The translations under genes and the position numbers were made by a program. This document shows positions 40,698 through 48,806 of a stretch of DNA of 64,000 nucleotides, piece by piece. The stretch comes from Pseudomonas sp. RIT288. GTDB taxonomy: Bacteria > Pseudomonadota > Gammaproteobacteria > Pseudomonadales > Pseudomonadaceae. Under the pieces are notes generated by a model that was not told where the DNA came from, did no database searches, and was given only the letters and a program-made list of their open reading frames with translations. The stretch lies in NCBI RefSeq assembly GCF_000631985.1, contig NZ_JFYN01000043.1, forward strand, positions 186,001 to 250,000, given 5' to 3'. Position 1 is the stretch's first letter, and each line of letters opens with the position of its first letter.

Positions 40698-41636
40698 ATG
40701 AGCGAGATCGATCGTTATCTGCAAGCCGCCACCCGTGACAACACCCGCCGCAGCTATCGCTCGGCGATCGAACATTTCGAAGTGAAGTGGGGCGGCTTTC
40801 TGCCGGCAACCGCCGACAGCGTGGCGCGGTATCTGGTCGAGCATGCCGGCGTGCTGTCGATCAACACACTGAAACTGCGGCTGTCAGCGCTGGCGCAGTG
40901 GCACAACAGTCAGGGCTTTGCCGATCCGACCAAAGCCCCGGTGGTGCGCAAAGTGTTCAAGGGCATTCGGGCGCTGCATCCGGCGCAGGAAAAACAGGCC
41001 GAACCGTTGCAATTGCACGATCTGCAGCAAGTGGTCGACTGGCTGGAACAGGAAGCCAGTAGCGCCAGGCAGAATCAGGATCGTCCGCAGTTGCTCAAGG
41101 CCTATCGCGATCGGGCGCTGATCCTGCTGGGCTTCTGGCGGGGTTTTCGCAGTGATGAGTTGTGCCGTCTGCAGATCGAGCATGTGCGGGCGCACGCCGG
41201 CAGCGGCATCACCCTGTATCTGCCGCGCAGCAAGGGCGACCGCGACAACCTCGGGCAGACGTATCAGGCGCCGGCGCTGCTCAAGCTGTGCCCGGTGCAG
41301 GCTTATATCGACTGGATCACCGAGGCCGCACTGGTGCGCGGTCCGGTTTTTCGCGGCGTTGACCGCTGGGGCCATCTAAGCGAGGAGGGCTTGCACGCCA
41401 ACAGTATCATTCCGCTGCTGCGTCAGGCGCTGGAGCGCGCCGGGATTCCGGCCGAGCGCTACACCAGCCATTCCCTGCGCCGCGGCTTCGCCACCTGGGC
41501 GCATCAAAGCGGCTGGGATTTGAAATCGCTGATGAGTTACGTCGGCTGGAAGGATATGAAATCAGCCATGCGCTATGTTGAAGCCAGCCCCTTTCACGGG
41601 ATGGCCCGGATTACGGATAAGCCGCTGTCGTCGTAG
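40698..41636 (+). CDS. Tyrosine recombinase / integrase
   Basis: A 312-residue phage-integrase-family recombinase of the XerC/D size class. The N-terminal SAM-like core-binding domain is at 1-95 (YLQAATRDNTRRSYRSAIEHF). The catalytic domain has Arg151 in FWRGFRSDELCRL, Lys179 in LPRSKGDRDN, HSLRRGF with His258 and Arg261, Trp284 in GWKDMKSAMRYVE (in place of a second His), and the nucleophile Tyr293. All active residues are present. It is not flanked by att-like direct repeats, tRNA or phage genes. It has no obvious partner except the divergent KfrA-like gene. Target unknown. Confidence 0.85.
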   Translation: MSEIDRYLQAATRDNTRRSYRSAIEHFEVKWGGFLPATADSVARYLVEHAGVLSINTLKLRLSALAQWHNSQGFADPTKAPVVRKVFKGIRALHPAQEKQAEPLQLHDLQQVVDWLEQEASSARQNQDRPQLLKAYRDRALILLGFWRGFRSDELCRLQIEHVRAHAGSGITLYLPRSKGDRDNLGQTYQAPALLKLCPVQAYIDWITEAALVRGPVFRGVDRWGHLSEEGLHANSIIPLLRQALERAGIPAERYTSHSLRRGFATWAHQSGWDLKSLMSYVGWKDMKSAMRYVEASPFHGMARITDKPLSS

Positions 41637-41772
41637 ATATGGTTTTCTTCTATTAATACAGTCCGCTAATAGCGAAAACAAATCAGCAGCATCAGGTTTG
41701 CCAATGAGCCATCCGTCGAGTGAGTGGGTAGGATTCACCCATCGAATTCACAACCCTGACGGAGAGTCATCA

Positions 41773-42336
41773 ATGCCTATCATCAACAGCCAAGTAAAAC
41801 CGTTCAAAGCTACCGCATTCAAAAACGGCGACTTCGTACAAGTCTCGGACGCTGACCTGAAAGGCAAATGGTCCGTAGTGTTCTTCTACCCAGCCGACTT
41901 CACCTTCGTGTGCCCAACCGAGCTGGAAGACCTGGCCGACAACTACGCTGCGTTCCAGAAACTGGGCGTGGAAATCTACAGCGTTTCGACCGACACCCAC
42001 TTTGCTCACGCTGCCTGGCACAACACTTCGCCAGCCATCGGCAAAATCGAATACACCATGATCGGCGACCCGACCCACGTCATCTCCCGCAACTTCGACG
42101 TGCTGATCGAAGACGCTGGCCTGGCTGACCGTGGCACCTTCGTGATCAACCCTGAAGGCCAGATCAAAATCGTTGAGCTGAACGATGGCGGCGTTGGCCG
42201 CGACGCTTCCGAGCTGCTGCGCAAGATCAAGGCTGCTCAGTACGTTGCTGCTCACCCAGGCGAAGTTTGCCCAGCCAAGTGGAAAGAAGGCGAGGCCACT
42301 CTGGCTCCGTCCCTGGACCTGGTCGGCAAGATCTGA
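41773..42336 (+). CDS. ahpC: Alkyl hydroperoxide reductase, peroxiredoxin subunit C
   Basis: Two-cysteine peroxiredoxin that reduces H2O2 and organic peroxides. The 187-residue product has the peroxidatic cysteine in FYPADFTFVCPTELED (Cys47) and the resolving cysteine in GEVCPAKW (Cys166). RBS GGAGAG lies seven bases before the ATG. Codon use is strongly biased (GGC, CTG, AAA, CGC), as for highly expressed genes. It is followed by a terminator, then ahpF, which recharges it. No perfect OxyR box was found upstream, though a CTATTA / TAATAG dyad lies at 41652-41674. Confidence 0.95.
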   Translation: MPIINSQVKPFKATAFKNGDFVQVSDADLKGKWSVVFFYPADFTFVCPTELEDLADNYAAFQKLGVEIYSVSTDTHFAHAAWHNTSPAIGKIEYTMIGDPTHVISRNFDVLIEDAGLADRGTFVINPEGQIKIVELNDGGVGRDASELLRKIKAAQYVAAHPGEVCPAKWKEGEATLAPSLDLVGKI

Positions 42337-42402
42337 GTCTGTGAGACACGCAATGCAGGGCGGAACTCCGCACCTACTTCAGTAAGCTGCACCGCCCATT
42401 GA

Positions 42403-42437
42403 AAAAGCCCGGGCGAGATTCGCTCGGGCTTTTTTTC
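42403..42437 (+). terminator. Terminator between ahpC and ahpF
   Basis: AAAAAGCCCGGGCGA and TCGCTCGGGCTTTTTTT pair, with one mismatch, around a four-base loop and T7. Partial readthrough would let ahpC be made in large excess over ahpF. Confidence 0.85.
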
Positions 42438-42468
42438 GCCTCGAATAAAGACACAGGAGATCGCCCGT

Positions 42469-44031
42469 ATGTTGGACGCCAATCTTAAAGCCCAGTTGAA
42501 ATCGTACCTGGAACGGGTCACCCAGCCGATCGAGATCGTTGCTTCCCTCGACGACGGTGCGAAATCCCGGGAAATGCTTGACCTGCTGAAAGACGTTGCC
42601 AGTCTTTCGAGCCAAATTACGCTGATCGACAGCGGCACCGATGCGCGCAAACCGTCGTTTTCGATCAACCGCCCGGGTGCCGACATCAGCCTGCGTTTCG
42701 CCGGCATCCCGATGGGCCATGAATTCACATCGCTGGTGCTGGCCCTGTTGCAAGTCGGCGGCCACCCATCGAAAGCCAGTGCCGAAGTGATTGAGCAGAT
42801 CCGCGCGCTCAAGGGTGAGTTCAGCTTCGAAACCTACTTCTCGCTGTCGTGCCAGAACTGCCCGGATGTGGTTCAGGCGCTGAACCTGATGGCTGTGCTG
42901 AACCCGAACATCCGTCACGTCGCCATCGACGGCGCGTTGTTCCAGGACGAAGTCAACGATCGCAAGATCATGGCCGTGCCGAGCATCTACCTCAATGGTG
43001 AAAACTTTGGCCAGGGCCGCATGGGCCTGGAAGAAATCCTCGCCAAGCTCGACACTGGCGCCATCGAGCGTCAGGCCGAGAAAATCAGCGCGAAAGAAGC
43101 TTTTGACGTGCTGGTGGTCGGCGGTGGCCCGGCCGGCGCTTCGGCTGCGATTTATGCGGCGCGCAAAGGCATCCGCACCGGTGTAGCGGCTGAGCGCTTC
43201 GGCGGTCAGGTGCTCGACACCATGGCCATCGAGAACTTCATCTCCGTGCAGGAAACCGAAGGCCCGAAACTGGCGACGGCGCTGGAAGAACACGTCAAGC
43301 AGTACGACGTCGACATCATGAACCTGCAACGCGCCGACAAGCTGATCCCCGGCAAGAACGGCGAGCTGCACGAAGTCCACTTTGCCAGTGGTGCGACCCT
43401 GAAAGCCAAGAGCGTGATCCTGGCGACCGGCGCACGCTGGCGTGAAATGAACGTGCCGGGCGAGCAGGAATACCGCAACAAAGGCGTGGCGTACTGCCCG
43501 CACTGTGACGGTCCGCTGTTCAAAGGCAAGCGTGTGGCGGTGATCGGCGGCGGTAACTCCGGCGTTGAAGCGGCCATCGACCTGGCCGGTATCGTTTCCC
43601 ACGTGACGCTGCTGGAGTTCGACGTGCAACTGCGTGCCGACGCGGTGCTGCAACGCAAACTGCACAGCCTGCCGAACGTCACCGTGATCACCAGTGCGCA
43701 AACCACGGAAGTCACCGGTAACGGCGAGAAGGTCAACGGCCTGCGCTACAAGGATCGCAATACTGACGAACTGCGCAGCGTCGAGCTGGAAGGGATCTTC
43801 GTGCAGATCGGTCTGCTGCCGAATACTGACTGGCTCAAAGGCACCATCGAGCTGTCGCCGCGTGGCGAGATCATCGTCGACAACCGTGGCGAGACGTCGA
43901 TCCCGGGGATCTTCGCGGCCGGTGACGTGACGACTGTGCCGTACAAGCAGATCGTGATTGCGGTGGGTGAGGGCGCCAAGGCTTCCCTCAGCGCGTTCGA
44001 TCACTTGATCCGCACTTCGGCGCCGGCGTAA
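42469..44031 (+). CDS. ahpF: Alkyl hydroperoxide reductase subunit F (NADH-dependent)
   Basis: Flavoprotein that passes electrons from NADH to AhpC. The 520-residue product has the N-terminal double thioredoxin-like domain with redox pair SLSCQNCPD, the FAD site VLVVGGGPAGASAAIYAARKG, the active disulfide YCPHCDGPLF in the thioredoxin-reductase-like core, the NADH site VAVIGGGNSGVEAAIDLAG, and GIFAAGDVTTVPYKQIVIAVGEG. Length matches E. coli AhpF. RBS AGGAG lies upstream. It lies 132 bases after ahpC and shares its direction. Confidence 0.95.
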   Translation: MLDANLKAQLKSYLERVTQPIEIVASLDDGAKSREMLDLLKDVASLSSQITLIDSGTDARKPSFSINRPGADISLRFAGIPMGHEFTSLVLALLQVGGHPSKASAEVIEQIRALKGEFSFETYFSLSCQNCPDVVQALNLMAVLNPNIRHVAIDGALFQDEVNDRKIMAVPSIYLNGENFGQGRMGLEEILAKLDTGAIERQAEKISAKEAFDVLVVGGGPAGASAAIYAARKGIRTGVAAERFGGQVLDTMAIENFISVQETEGPKLATALEEHVKQYDVDIMNLQRADKLIPGKNGELHEVHFASGATLKAKSVILATGARWREMNVPGEQEYRNKGVAYCPHCDGPLFKGKRVAVIGGGNSGVEAAIDLAGIVSHVTLLEFDVQLRADAVLQRKLHSLPNVTVITSAQTTEVTGNGEKVNGLRYKDRNTDELRSVELEGIFVQIGLLPNTDWLKGTIELSPRGEIIVDNRGETSIPGIFAAGDVTTVPYKQIVIAVGEGAKASLSAFDHLIRTSAPA

Positions 44032-44049
44032 ACGTCAGTCGCTGAAACG

Positions 44050-44081
44050 AAAAAACCCATGAACAATCATGGGTTTTTTTA
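44050..44081 (+). terminator. Rho-independent terminator of ahpF
   Basis: AAAAAACCCATGA / TCATGGGTTTTTTT with a small loop, T7. Confidence 0.9.
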
Positions 44082-44100
44082 TGCCTGACACAAATCCAAT

Positions 44101-44190
44101 TGTAGGAGTGAGCCTGCTCGCGATGGCGGCTGCACATTCAAAACATTATTGCCTGACACACCGCTATCGCGAGCAGGCTCACTCCTACAG
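44101..44190. repeat. REP doublet, family B
   Basis: Inverted arms TGTAGGAGTGAGCCTGCTCG and complement, with CGATGGCGG at the left and CGCTATCG at the right inside. It lies between ahpF and the convergent gloA gene. Confidence 0.86.
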
Positions 44191-44207
44191 GAGAAATTTG
44201 CAGTCAG

Positions 44208-44729
44208 TTACAGCGGTGCAGGCTGAATGATTTCTACCCAGTAGCCATCCGGGTCCTTGATGAACGCCAGGCTTTTCATGCGGCCGTCGGTCAGACGCTT
44301 CTGGAAGTCACAGCCCAGTTCTTCGAAACGTGCGCACGCGGCAACGATGTCCGGCACCGAGATGCAGATGTGGCCGAAACCGCGTGGGTCGGTGTTGCCG
44401 TTGTGATAGGCGAAGTCGGCGTCGTTTTCAGTGCCGTGGTTGTGGGTCAGCTCGAGGATGCCGGGAATCGACTTCATCCATTCGGTGCGGGCAGTGGCGT
44501 CGGCCGGGATCTGCGCCTTGTCGACCAGCGCGAGGAAGTACAAGCTGAATTCGGCTTCCGGGAAATCACGCTTTTCAACCAGCGAGAAACCCAGTACGCG
44601 GGTGTAGAAGTCCAGGGACTTGGTGATGTCCTTCACACGCAGCATGGTGTGGTTGAAGACGAAGTTGCGGGTTGCGCTGTCTGGAGTGGCGGTGACGCCG
44701 GGAAAAGTGTTCAGTTCGTGCAGGCTCAT
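44208..44729 (-). CDS. gloA: Lactoylglutathione lyase (glyoxalase I)
   Basis: Turns the methylglyoxal-glutathione adduct into S-lactoylglutathione. The 173-residue protein has both halves of the VOC fold. Metal ligands are His in FVFNHTMLRVKD, Glu in ILELTHNHGTE, His in GFGHICISVPDI and Glu in YWVEIIQP. RBS GGAGGG lies six bases before the ATG. It is the longer eukaryote-like (about 170-180 residues) type of GloA with the extra loop (FPEAEFSLYFLALVDK), which in Pseudomonas tends to be Zn-dependent (inference). Stand-alone gene near gorA and ahp. Confidence 0.9.
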   Translation of the reverse strand: MSLHELNTFPGVTATPDSATRNFVFNHTMLRVKDITKSLDFYTRVLGFSLVEKRDFPEAEFSLYFLALVDKAQIPADATARTEWMKSIPGILELTHNHGTENDADFAYHNGNTDPRGFGHICISVPDIVAACARFEELGCDFQKRLTDGRMKSLAFIKDPDGYWVEIIQPAPL

Positions 44730-44868
44730 AGGCCCTCCGTAACAATGGGGCGAGTGAATGGGCGCAATGATACGCATGCGGGGCGCCATCGCCAAACCGA
44801 ATGCGCGGCTTGCTCTGTGGGCGGCCGGGCCTCAGACTTTGCAGCTCTGTCTGCGAGTGCCTCTGGTA

Positions 44869-45387
44869 ATGATCCGACCGTTCAAAGCGCTGTTCGTTTG
44901 TCTTTTCTCATCGCTGCTTGCCGTGCCGGCACTGGCGGATCAGCCGAGCATCACCTGGCCCGCAGGCTGGGAAGTGGAGGCGCTGCCCGAACAAGCCGCT
45001 CAGGTTTCGCGCCAGCGCGCGGTAAAAAACGACGCTGACGGCAATCAGGTGATGGTGATGGAGTTGACCATGAGCCAGGTCGAAGCGGGTCATCAGGTCA
45101 ACGTGCCCGGCGTTTTGCTGGAGATGCGCAAGTCGATTCAGAAAGACTTCTTCCAGGGCGGCTATCAAAGTGTTTGCAACAAGGTACACCGGACGACGCT
45201 CGGCTCTTTGGATGCGCTGGAAACCACCTGCACGATCACGGAAAACGGTCGACATGTGTTGTCGCAAACATTGGTTGCTGCGGCCGCGGCGGATAAGGCT
45301 TATGTACTTTCTTACGCGGGTCAGGCCGAGGTTTATAAGGCGAGCGCCGAGGAAATAGACGCAGTGAGAAACAGCTTGAAACTTTAA
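44869..45387 (+). CDS. DUF4946-type exported protein
   Basis: A 172-residue exported protein. Signal peptide PFKALFVCLFSSLLAVPALA-D, then DQPSITWPAGWEVEALPEQAAQVSRQRAV, a mixed alpha/beta fold with two Cys (SVCNKVHR, ETTCTITENG) that could form a disulfide, and a tail ADEIDAVRNSLKL-like sequence. I recall this layout as the Pseudomonas DUF4946 family; role unknown. The ATG at 44869 is chosen because it starts the signal peptide; a longer opening from 44758 adds a basic leader with no RBS. Confidence 0.72.
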   Translation: MIRPFKALFVCLFSSLLAVPALADQPSITWPAGWEVEALPEQAAQVSRQRAVKNDADGNQVMVMELTMSQVEAGHQVNVPGVLLEMRKSIQKDFFQGGYQSVCNKVHRTTLGSLDALETTCTITENGRHVLSQTLVAAAAADKAYVLSYAGQAEVYKASAEEIDAVRNSLKL

Positions 45388-45562
45388 ACGTCTGTTTGCA
45401 CCGCGACGGGTTTAGATACCCGAAGGAATTAAGCACAAAGTTTAGCTGTCGTTGAGGTTGCAACATCCCGGCGCAAAATGTTTAGCCTCACGGCTTGTGG
45501 GTGTTAAAGCGGATTGATAACTAGCGTGGCCGAAATCGTTGCTTTTGTTAGATATTGTCGAA

Positions 45563-45592
45563 AAAAAGCCCTGCATAAAGCAGGGCTTGTTT
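45563..45592. terminator. Terminator of mvaU (readable in both directions)
   Basis: AAGCCCTGC / GCAGGGCTT stem with a short loop. A7 on the left reads as U7 for the minus-strand mvaU stop at 45605; on the right TTTGTTTG gives a weaker U-tract for the rightward DUF4946 gene. Confidence 0.82.
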
Positions 45593-45604
45593 GTTGACGC
45601 AAGA

Positions 45605-45970
45605 TTAACCGCGCAACCAGGAATCAACGGTGGCTGCACCGTACTGTTCCTTCCAGGCTTTCAGGCCACGGTGGTTGCCGCCCTTGGTTTCGATCAGTTC
45701 ACCGGTGTGCGGGTTATGGTAAACCTTGACCACGCGAGCACGGCGGGTTTTTGGAGCGGTGGACACTTGCAAGCCGGACTTTGACGGGTTCGGATCGAGG
45801 ATGGCGATGATGTCTTTCAGACCTTTACCGTAGGTTTTCATCAGCCCCTGGAGCTTTTCTTCGAATTCGATTTCTTTCTTGAGCCCGGCATCGTTCTTCA
45901 GCGATTCCAACTGCTTGAGCTGTTCCTGAAGGGCCTTTTCAGCTGCACGAAATTCAGCGAGTCTGGACAA
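45605..45970 (-). CDS. mvaU: H-NS-type xenogeneic silencer MvaU
   Basis: DNA-binding protein that silences AT-rich foreign DNA in Pseudomonas, partner of MvaT. The 121-residue product shows the N-terminal oligomerisation coil SRLAEFRAAEKALQEQLKQLESLK and the C-terminal DNA-binding domain ARVVKVYHNPHTGELIETKGGNHRGLKAWKEQYG, with the K-G-G-N-H-R/K AT-hook-like loop. The sequence follows MvaU more than MvaT (REIEFEEKL, AILDPNPSKSG). The start is a TTG at 45970, eight bases from GGAG; the upstream in-frame ATG at 46012 lacks a ribosome binding site and would add residues foreign to the family. Confidence 0.9.
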   Translation of the reverse strand: MSRLAEFRAAEKALQEQLKQLESLKNDAGLKKEIEFEEKLQGLMKTYGKGLKDIIAILDPNPSKSGLQVSTAPKTRRARVVKVYHNPHTGELIETKGGNHRGLKAWKEQYGAATVDSWLRG

Positions 45971-46204
45971 TATCTTTACTCCAATAGTGTGTTTGGCTGA
46001 TACCAACCGCAAACAAAGCTATAAGCCAAGAGCCTTGAAGCGACTCGGTGATAATGGCTCACCTGCCAATCTTGCACAGGCTGAAAAAATTGTAGTAGTT
46101 AATGCGCCAAGAGTAAATCCTGATCTTGTCGTCATGTAACAACAGTGGTGTTTTGTATCAATTTGGTGCGTTCGGTCGCAGCGCTAGGCTTAATTTATTT
46201 TTAG

Positions 46205-47740
46205 TTAATGGTGACTTAATGCATCGATGAAGTCGGCGCCGGGCATGGGTTTTCCGAACAGATAGCCCTGCAGGAAGTTGACGTGGTGTGCGGTCAGATA
46301 GTCAGCCTGGGCCGGAGTTTCTACACCTTCGGCAACAATACCCAGATCGAGCTTGGCCGAGAGTTCGATAATCGTGTCCAGAATATGCCGCGACAGCGCA
46401 TCAATGCCGATCATCGCGACGAAACTCTGGTCGATCTTGAGAAAATCGACATTGAATGTTCGCAGGTAGCCCAGGCTTGAATGGCCGGTACCGAAGTCGT
46501 CGATGGCGATCATCACCCCCAGCGTGTGCAACTGCTCGAACAATAGGTGCGTGACATCGGTTGGCTCAATCAGCTCGCGCTCGGTCAACTCCAGCACCAG
46601 ATTGATACTGCCGGGGGCAAATGCAGTGAGAAACCCGCGACAGTCTTCGACCAGTTGCAGATCCTGGCAGTGGCTGGCGGTGATGTTGATGCCGATGTGG
46701 AACGGTTTGTCGAAGTCCGCCGACAACGGGCCGAGCAGGGCGGCAGTCTGCTGCATCAGGGAGCGGGTCATGGGCACGATCAGACCCGAATGCTCGGCAA
46801 ACGGGATGAACAGGTCCGGACGCACCAGACCTTCCCTGGGGTGATTCCAGCGCATCAGCACTTCAGCACCGGACCATTTCCGGCTGTCGCCATGCACCAC
46901 CGGCTGGAAGTAGGGAATGAATTCGCCGGCCTCCAGCGCGCGCAGCATTTCATGGCTGGGCGAGGTGGCGCGTCGCTGCAGGACGTGGGCGATAGCGCCT
47001 GCGATCACCCCGAAAAATATCAGCAGACTGAACAGCGGCGGGTATTCGCCGGCCATGTAGCGCCACGTTTGTCCCTGCGCGAAGCCTGCACTGACACTGA
47101 AGGCATAGCGCGAAGACGCGAGCATACTCTGCGCCACCGGCAACGGCGGCAGGGCGCCCTGATGCACTTTGCCATCGGCGGACAGCCAATTGTCGCCGAC
47201 TTGCAGCAACAGCAGCGTCTGCCGGCCAATCAGGCGCAGGATGTTGCTCAGGTGATAACCATCGAGGGTGGTCAGCGCGCCACCGCGACCTTCGCTGAGC
47301 CGATACACCAGCAGCGCGGTGTTGGGTGTGACGGGGTTGCCATTCATCAACCACAGTTTGCCCTGCGTATAGTCGCCCGGGTTCACGGCCTCCTTGAACT
47401 CCCCGAACAACGAGCTGCAATAGAGGTTGTTGTCCCACACCAGATTGGTCGAGCGCACGAAGGGGCGACGCGTCACTTGCTCACGCAACGCCAGTTTGAC
47501 GCTGTCGCAGGGCTGGCCGGCCAGGGGCAGCAGTTCGCTGGCGGCCTGGGCGGTGTTGTCGAGCATCAGTTCAAACTGGCGCAGCGCCTCTTCGGCGGTA
47601 TTTTGCGTGCTCTGTTGCAAGGTGCGTCCGGCTTGCAGATACAGAATCCCGCCGCCCAGCAGAATGGGCAAAACACCACAAAGCAGGGTCACAAAAATGC
47701 GTACGCTACGTTTGCGGCGAGGTCTGACGGTCAAGGGCAT
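46205..47740 (-). CDS. CSS-motif EAL-domain cyclic-di-GMP phosphodiesterase
   Basis: A 511-residue inner-membrane protein that degrades c-di-GMP. TM1 is near 15-35. The periplasmic CSS domain has the redox pair Cys78 and Cys108 (NNLYCSSLFGEF), the layout that in E. coli PdeC is controlled by DsbA/DsbB-dependent disulfide state. TM2 is near 236-258 (LFSLLIFFGVIAGAIAHVL). The EAL domain follows: SGAEVLMRWNHP (E-V-L at the signature position), NITASH, LELTERELIEPTD, AIDDFGTGHSSLGYLRTFNVDFLKIDQSFV, and IVAEGVET. All metal-binding acidic residues look present, so it is probably active. Monocistronic. Confidence 0.88.
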   Translation of the reverse strand: MPLTVRPRRKRSVRIFVTLLCGVLPILLGGGILYLQAGRTLQQSTQNTAEEALRQFELMLDNTAQAASELLPLAGQPCDSVKLALREQVTRRPFVRSTNLVWDNNLYCSSLFGEFKEAVNPGDYTQGKLWLMNGNPVTPNTALLVYRLSEGRGGALTTLDGYHLSNILRLIGRQTLLLLQVGDNWLSADGKVHQGALPPLPVAQSMLASSRYAFSVSAGFAQGQTWRYMAGEYPPLFSLLIFFGVIAGAIAHVLQRRATSPSHEMLRALEAGEFIPYFQPVVHGDSRKWSGAEVLMRWNHPREGLVRPDLFIPFAEHSGLIVPMTRSLMQQTAALLGPLSADFDKPFHIGINITASHCQDLQLVEDCRGFLTAFAPGSINLVLELTERELIEPTDVTHLLFEQLHTLGVMIAIDDFGTGHSSLGYLRTFNVDFLKIDQSFVAMIGIDALSRHILDTIIELSAKLDLGIVAEGVETPAQADYLTAHHVNFLQGYLFGKPMPGADFIDALSHH

Positions 47741-47855
47741 AGGCGCATCCTGTCGCGATGGGGTGGAACTCTCGAATGCAGGCCTGGCAACGGCGCGCCG
47801 GTGAAAAACAGCGAAGTCAGAAGGGATGATAGATGGCCGTTGGCGCTTGTGCCGC

Positions 47856-48728
47856 TCACGGCTGGTTGATCTGCGTGGCGAGTTCGATAAATGCCCGCGT
47901 GGCGGGCGAAGCCTGACGCTGATCGAGGACCGCGAGGCCGATCAGGCGTTGCACCACCGGCAACAGAGGCTTCTTCACGTATCGCGGGGCTGGATCGTCC
48001 GGCAACGAGCCTTCGGCGACAACGGTGATTGCATCGCCCCGGCTGACGACGTCCAGCGTACTGAGCAATTGCGAGCAGCGATAGCGAATGTTCGGTTGCA
48101 GGCGCGCGGCGGTGAACAAACGCGAAACCAGTTCCGATGACCCGGCCTCGGTCAGCACAAACGGGTCGACACACAAATCCTGGAGGGGCAGCGCCGGATG
48201 TGCGGCCAATGGGTGATCGAGCGGGAGCAGGGCAACCATCTGGTCTTCGACAAGAGTAAAAGTGTCGAAGCGTTCCTCGGGCAACACCACAAAACCGACG
48301 TCGATTCGCCGCTCTTCCAGCCATTGCAGCACCTGCCGATCCGGCCCCTCATCAATGTGCACTTCGATGCCCGGATGCACTTCGCGATAGCGCTGCAGAA
48401 TCTTCGGCAGCAATTTGATTGATGACGTCGGGCCGAACGAGCCGATACGCAACGTGCCGCTTTTCATGCCCCGCGCATCGGCCGCTTCCTGGCGCAACGT
48501 GTTGGCCAGACCGAGCATGGCCCGTGCGCGCTGGAGCAACTGCTCGCCGATATCGGTGAGTTCCACCTGCGACTGGCGCCGCCGCAACAACTCCACGCCC
48601 AACTCCTGCTCCAGCGATTTCATCGCGTGGGATATCGCCGACTGCGAAATCCCCAGACGATGGGCGGCGAGGGTGAAACCGCGCAGTTCAGCGACCAGCG
48701 AGAAGATCTCCAGTTGCGTGAGAGTCAT
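47856..48728 (-). CDS. LysR-family transcriptional regulator
   Basis: A 290-residue LysR protein: HTH MTLTQLEIFSLVAELRGFTLAAHRLGISQSAISHAMKSLEQELGVELLRRRQSQVELT, then the periplasmic-binding-like effector domain (GTLRIGSFGPTSSIKLLPKILQRYREVHPGI). Divergent from the EamA transporter with 78 bases between starts, so that transporter is the likely target, as for many LysR/transporter pairs. Confidence 0.87.
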   Translation of the reverse strand: MTLTQLEIFSLVAELRGFTLAAHRLGISQSAISHAMKSLEQELGVELLRRRQSQVELTDIGEQLLQRARAMLGLANTLRQEAADARGMKSGTLRIGSFGPTSSIKLLPKILQRYREVHPGIEVHIDEGPDRQVLQWLEERRIDVGFVVLPEERFDTFTLVEDQMVALLPLDHPLAAHPALPLQDLCVDPFVLTEAGSSELVSRLFTAARLQPNIRYRCSQLLSTLDVVSRGDAITVVAEGSLPDDPAPRYVKKPLLPVVQRLIGLAVLDQRQASPATRAFIELATQINQP

Positions 48729-48806
48729 GAGTATTTGCTCATTTTACGATGACAGGGAATGAGGGGAATGATACGCCATCCTTCAGTTTCTTTGGCTTGG
48801 AGCGTC

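Noticed and set aside
41637..41772. OxyR site before ahpC
   Set aside because: The ATAG-N7-CTAT-N7-ATAG-N7-CTAT pattern is not met; only a CTATTA / TAATAG dyad with wrong spacing is present.
42379..44004. 541-residue open frame on the minus strand opposite ahpF
   Set aside because: It is the antisense shadow of a highly expressed, unambiguous gene; its composition (many His, Gln, Val, Asp runs) is that of a high-G+C shadow frame and no RBS precedes it.
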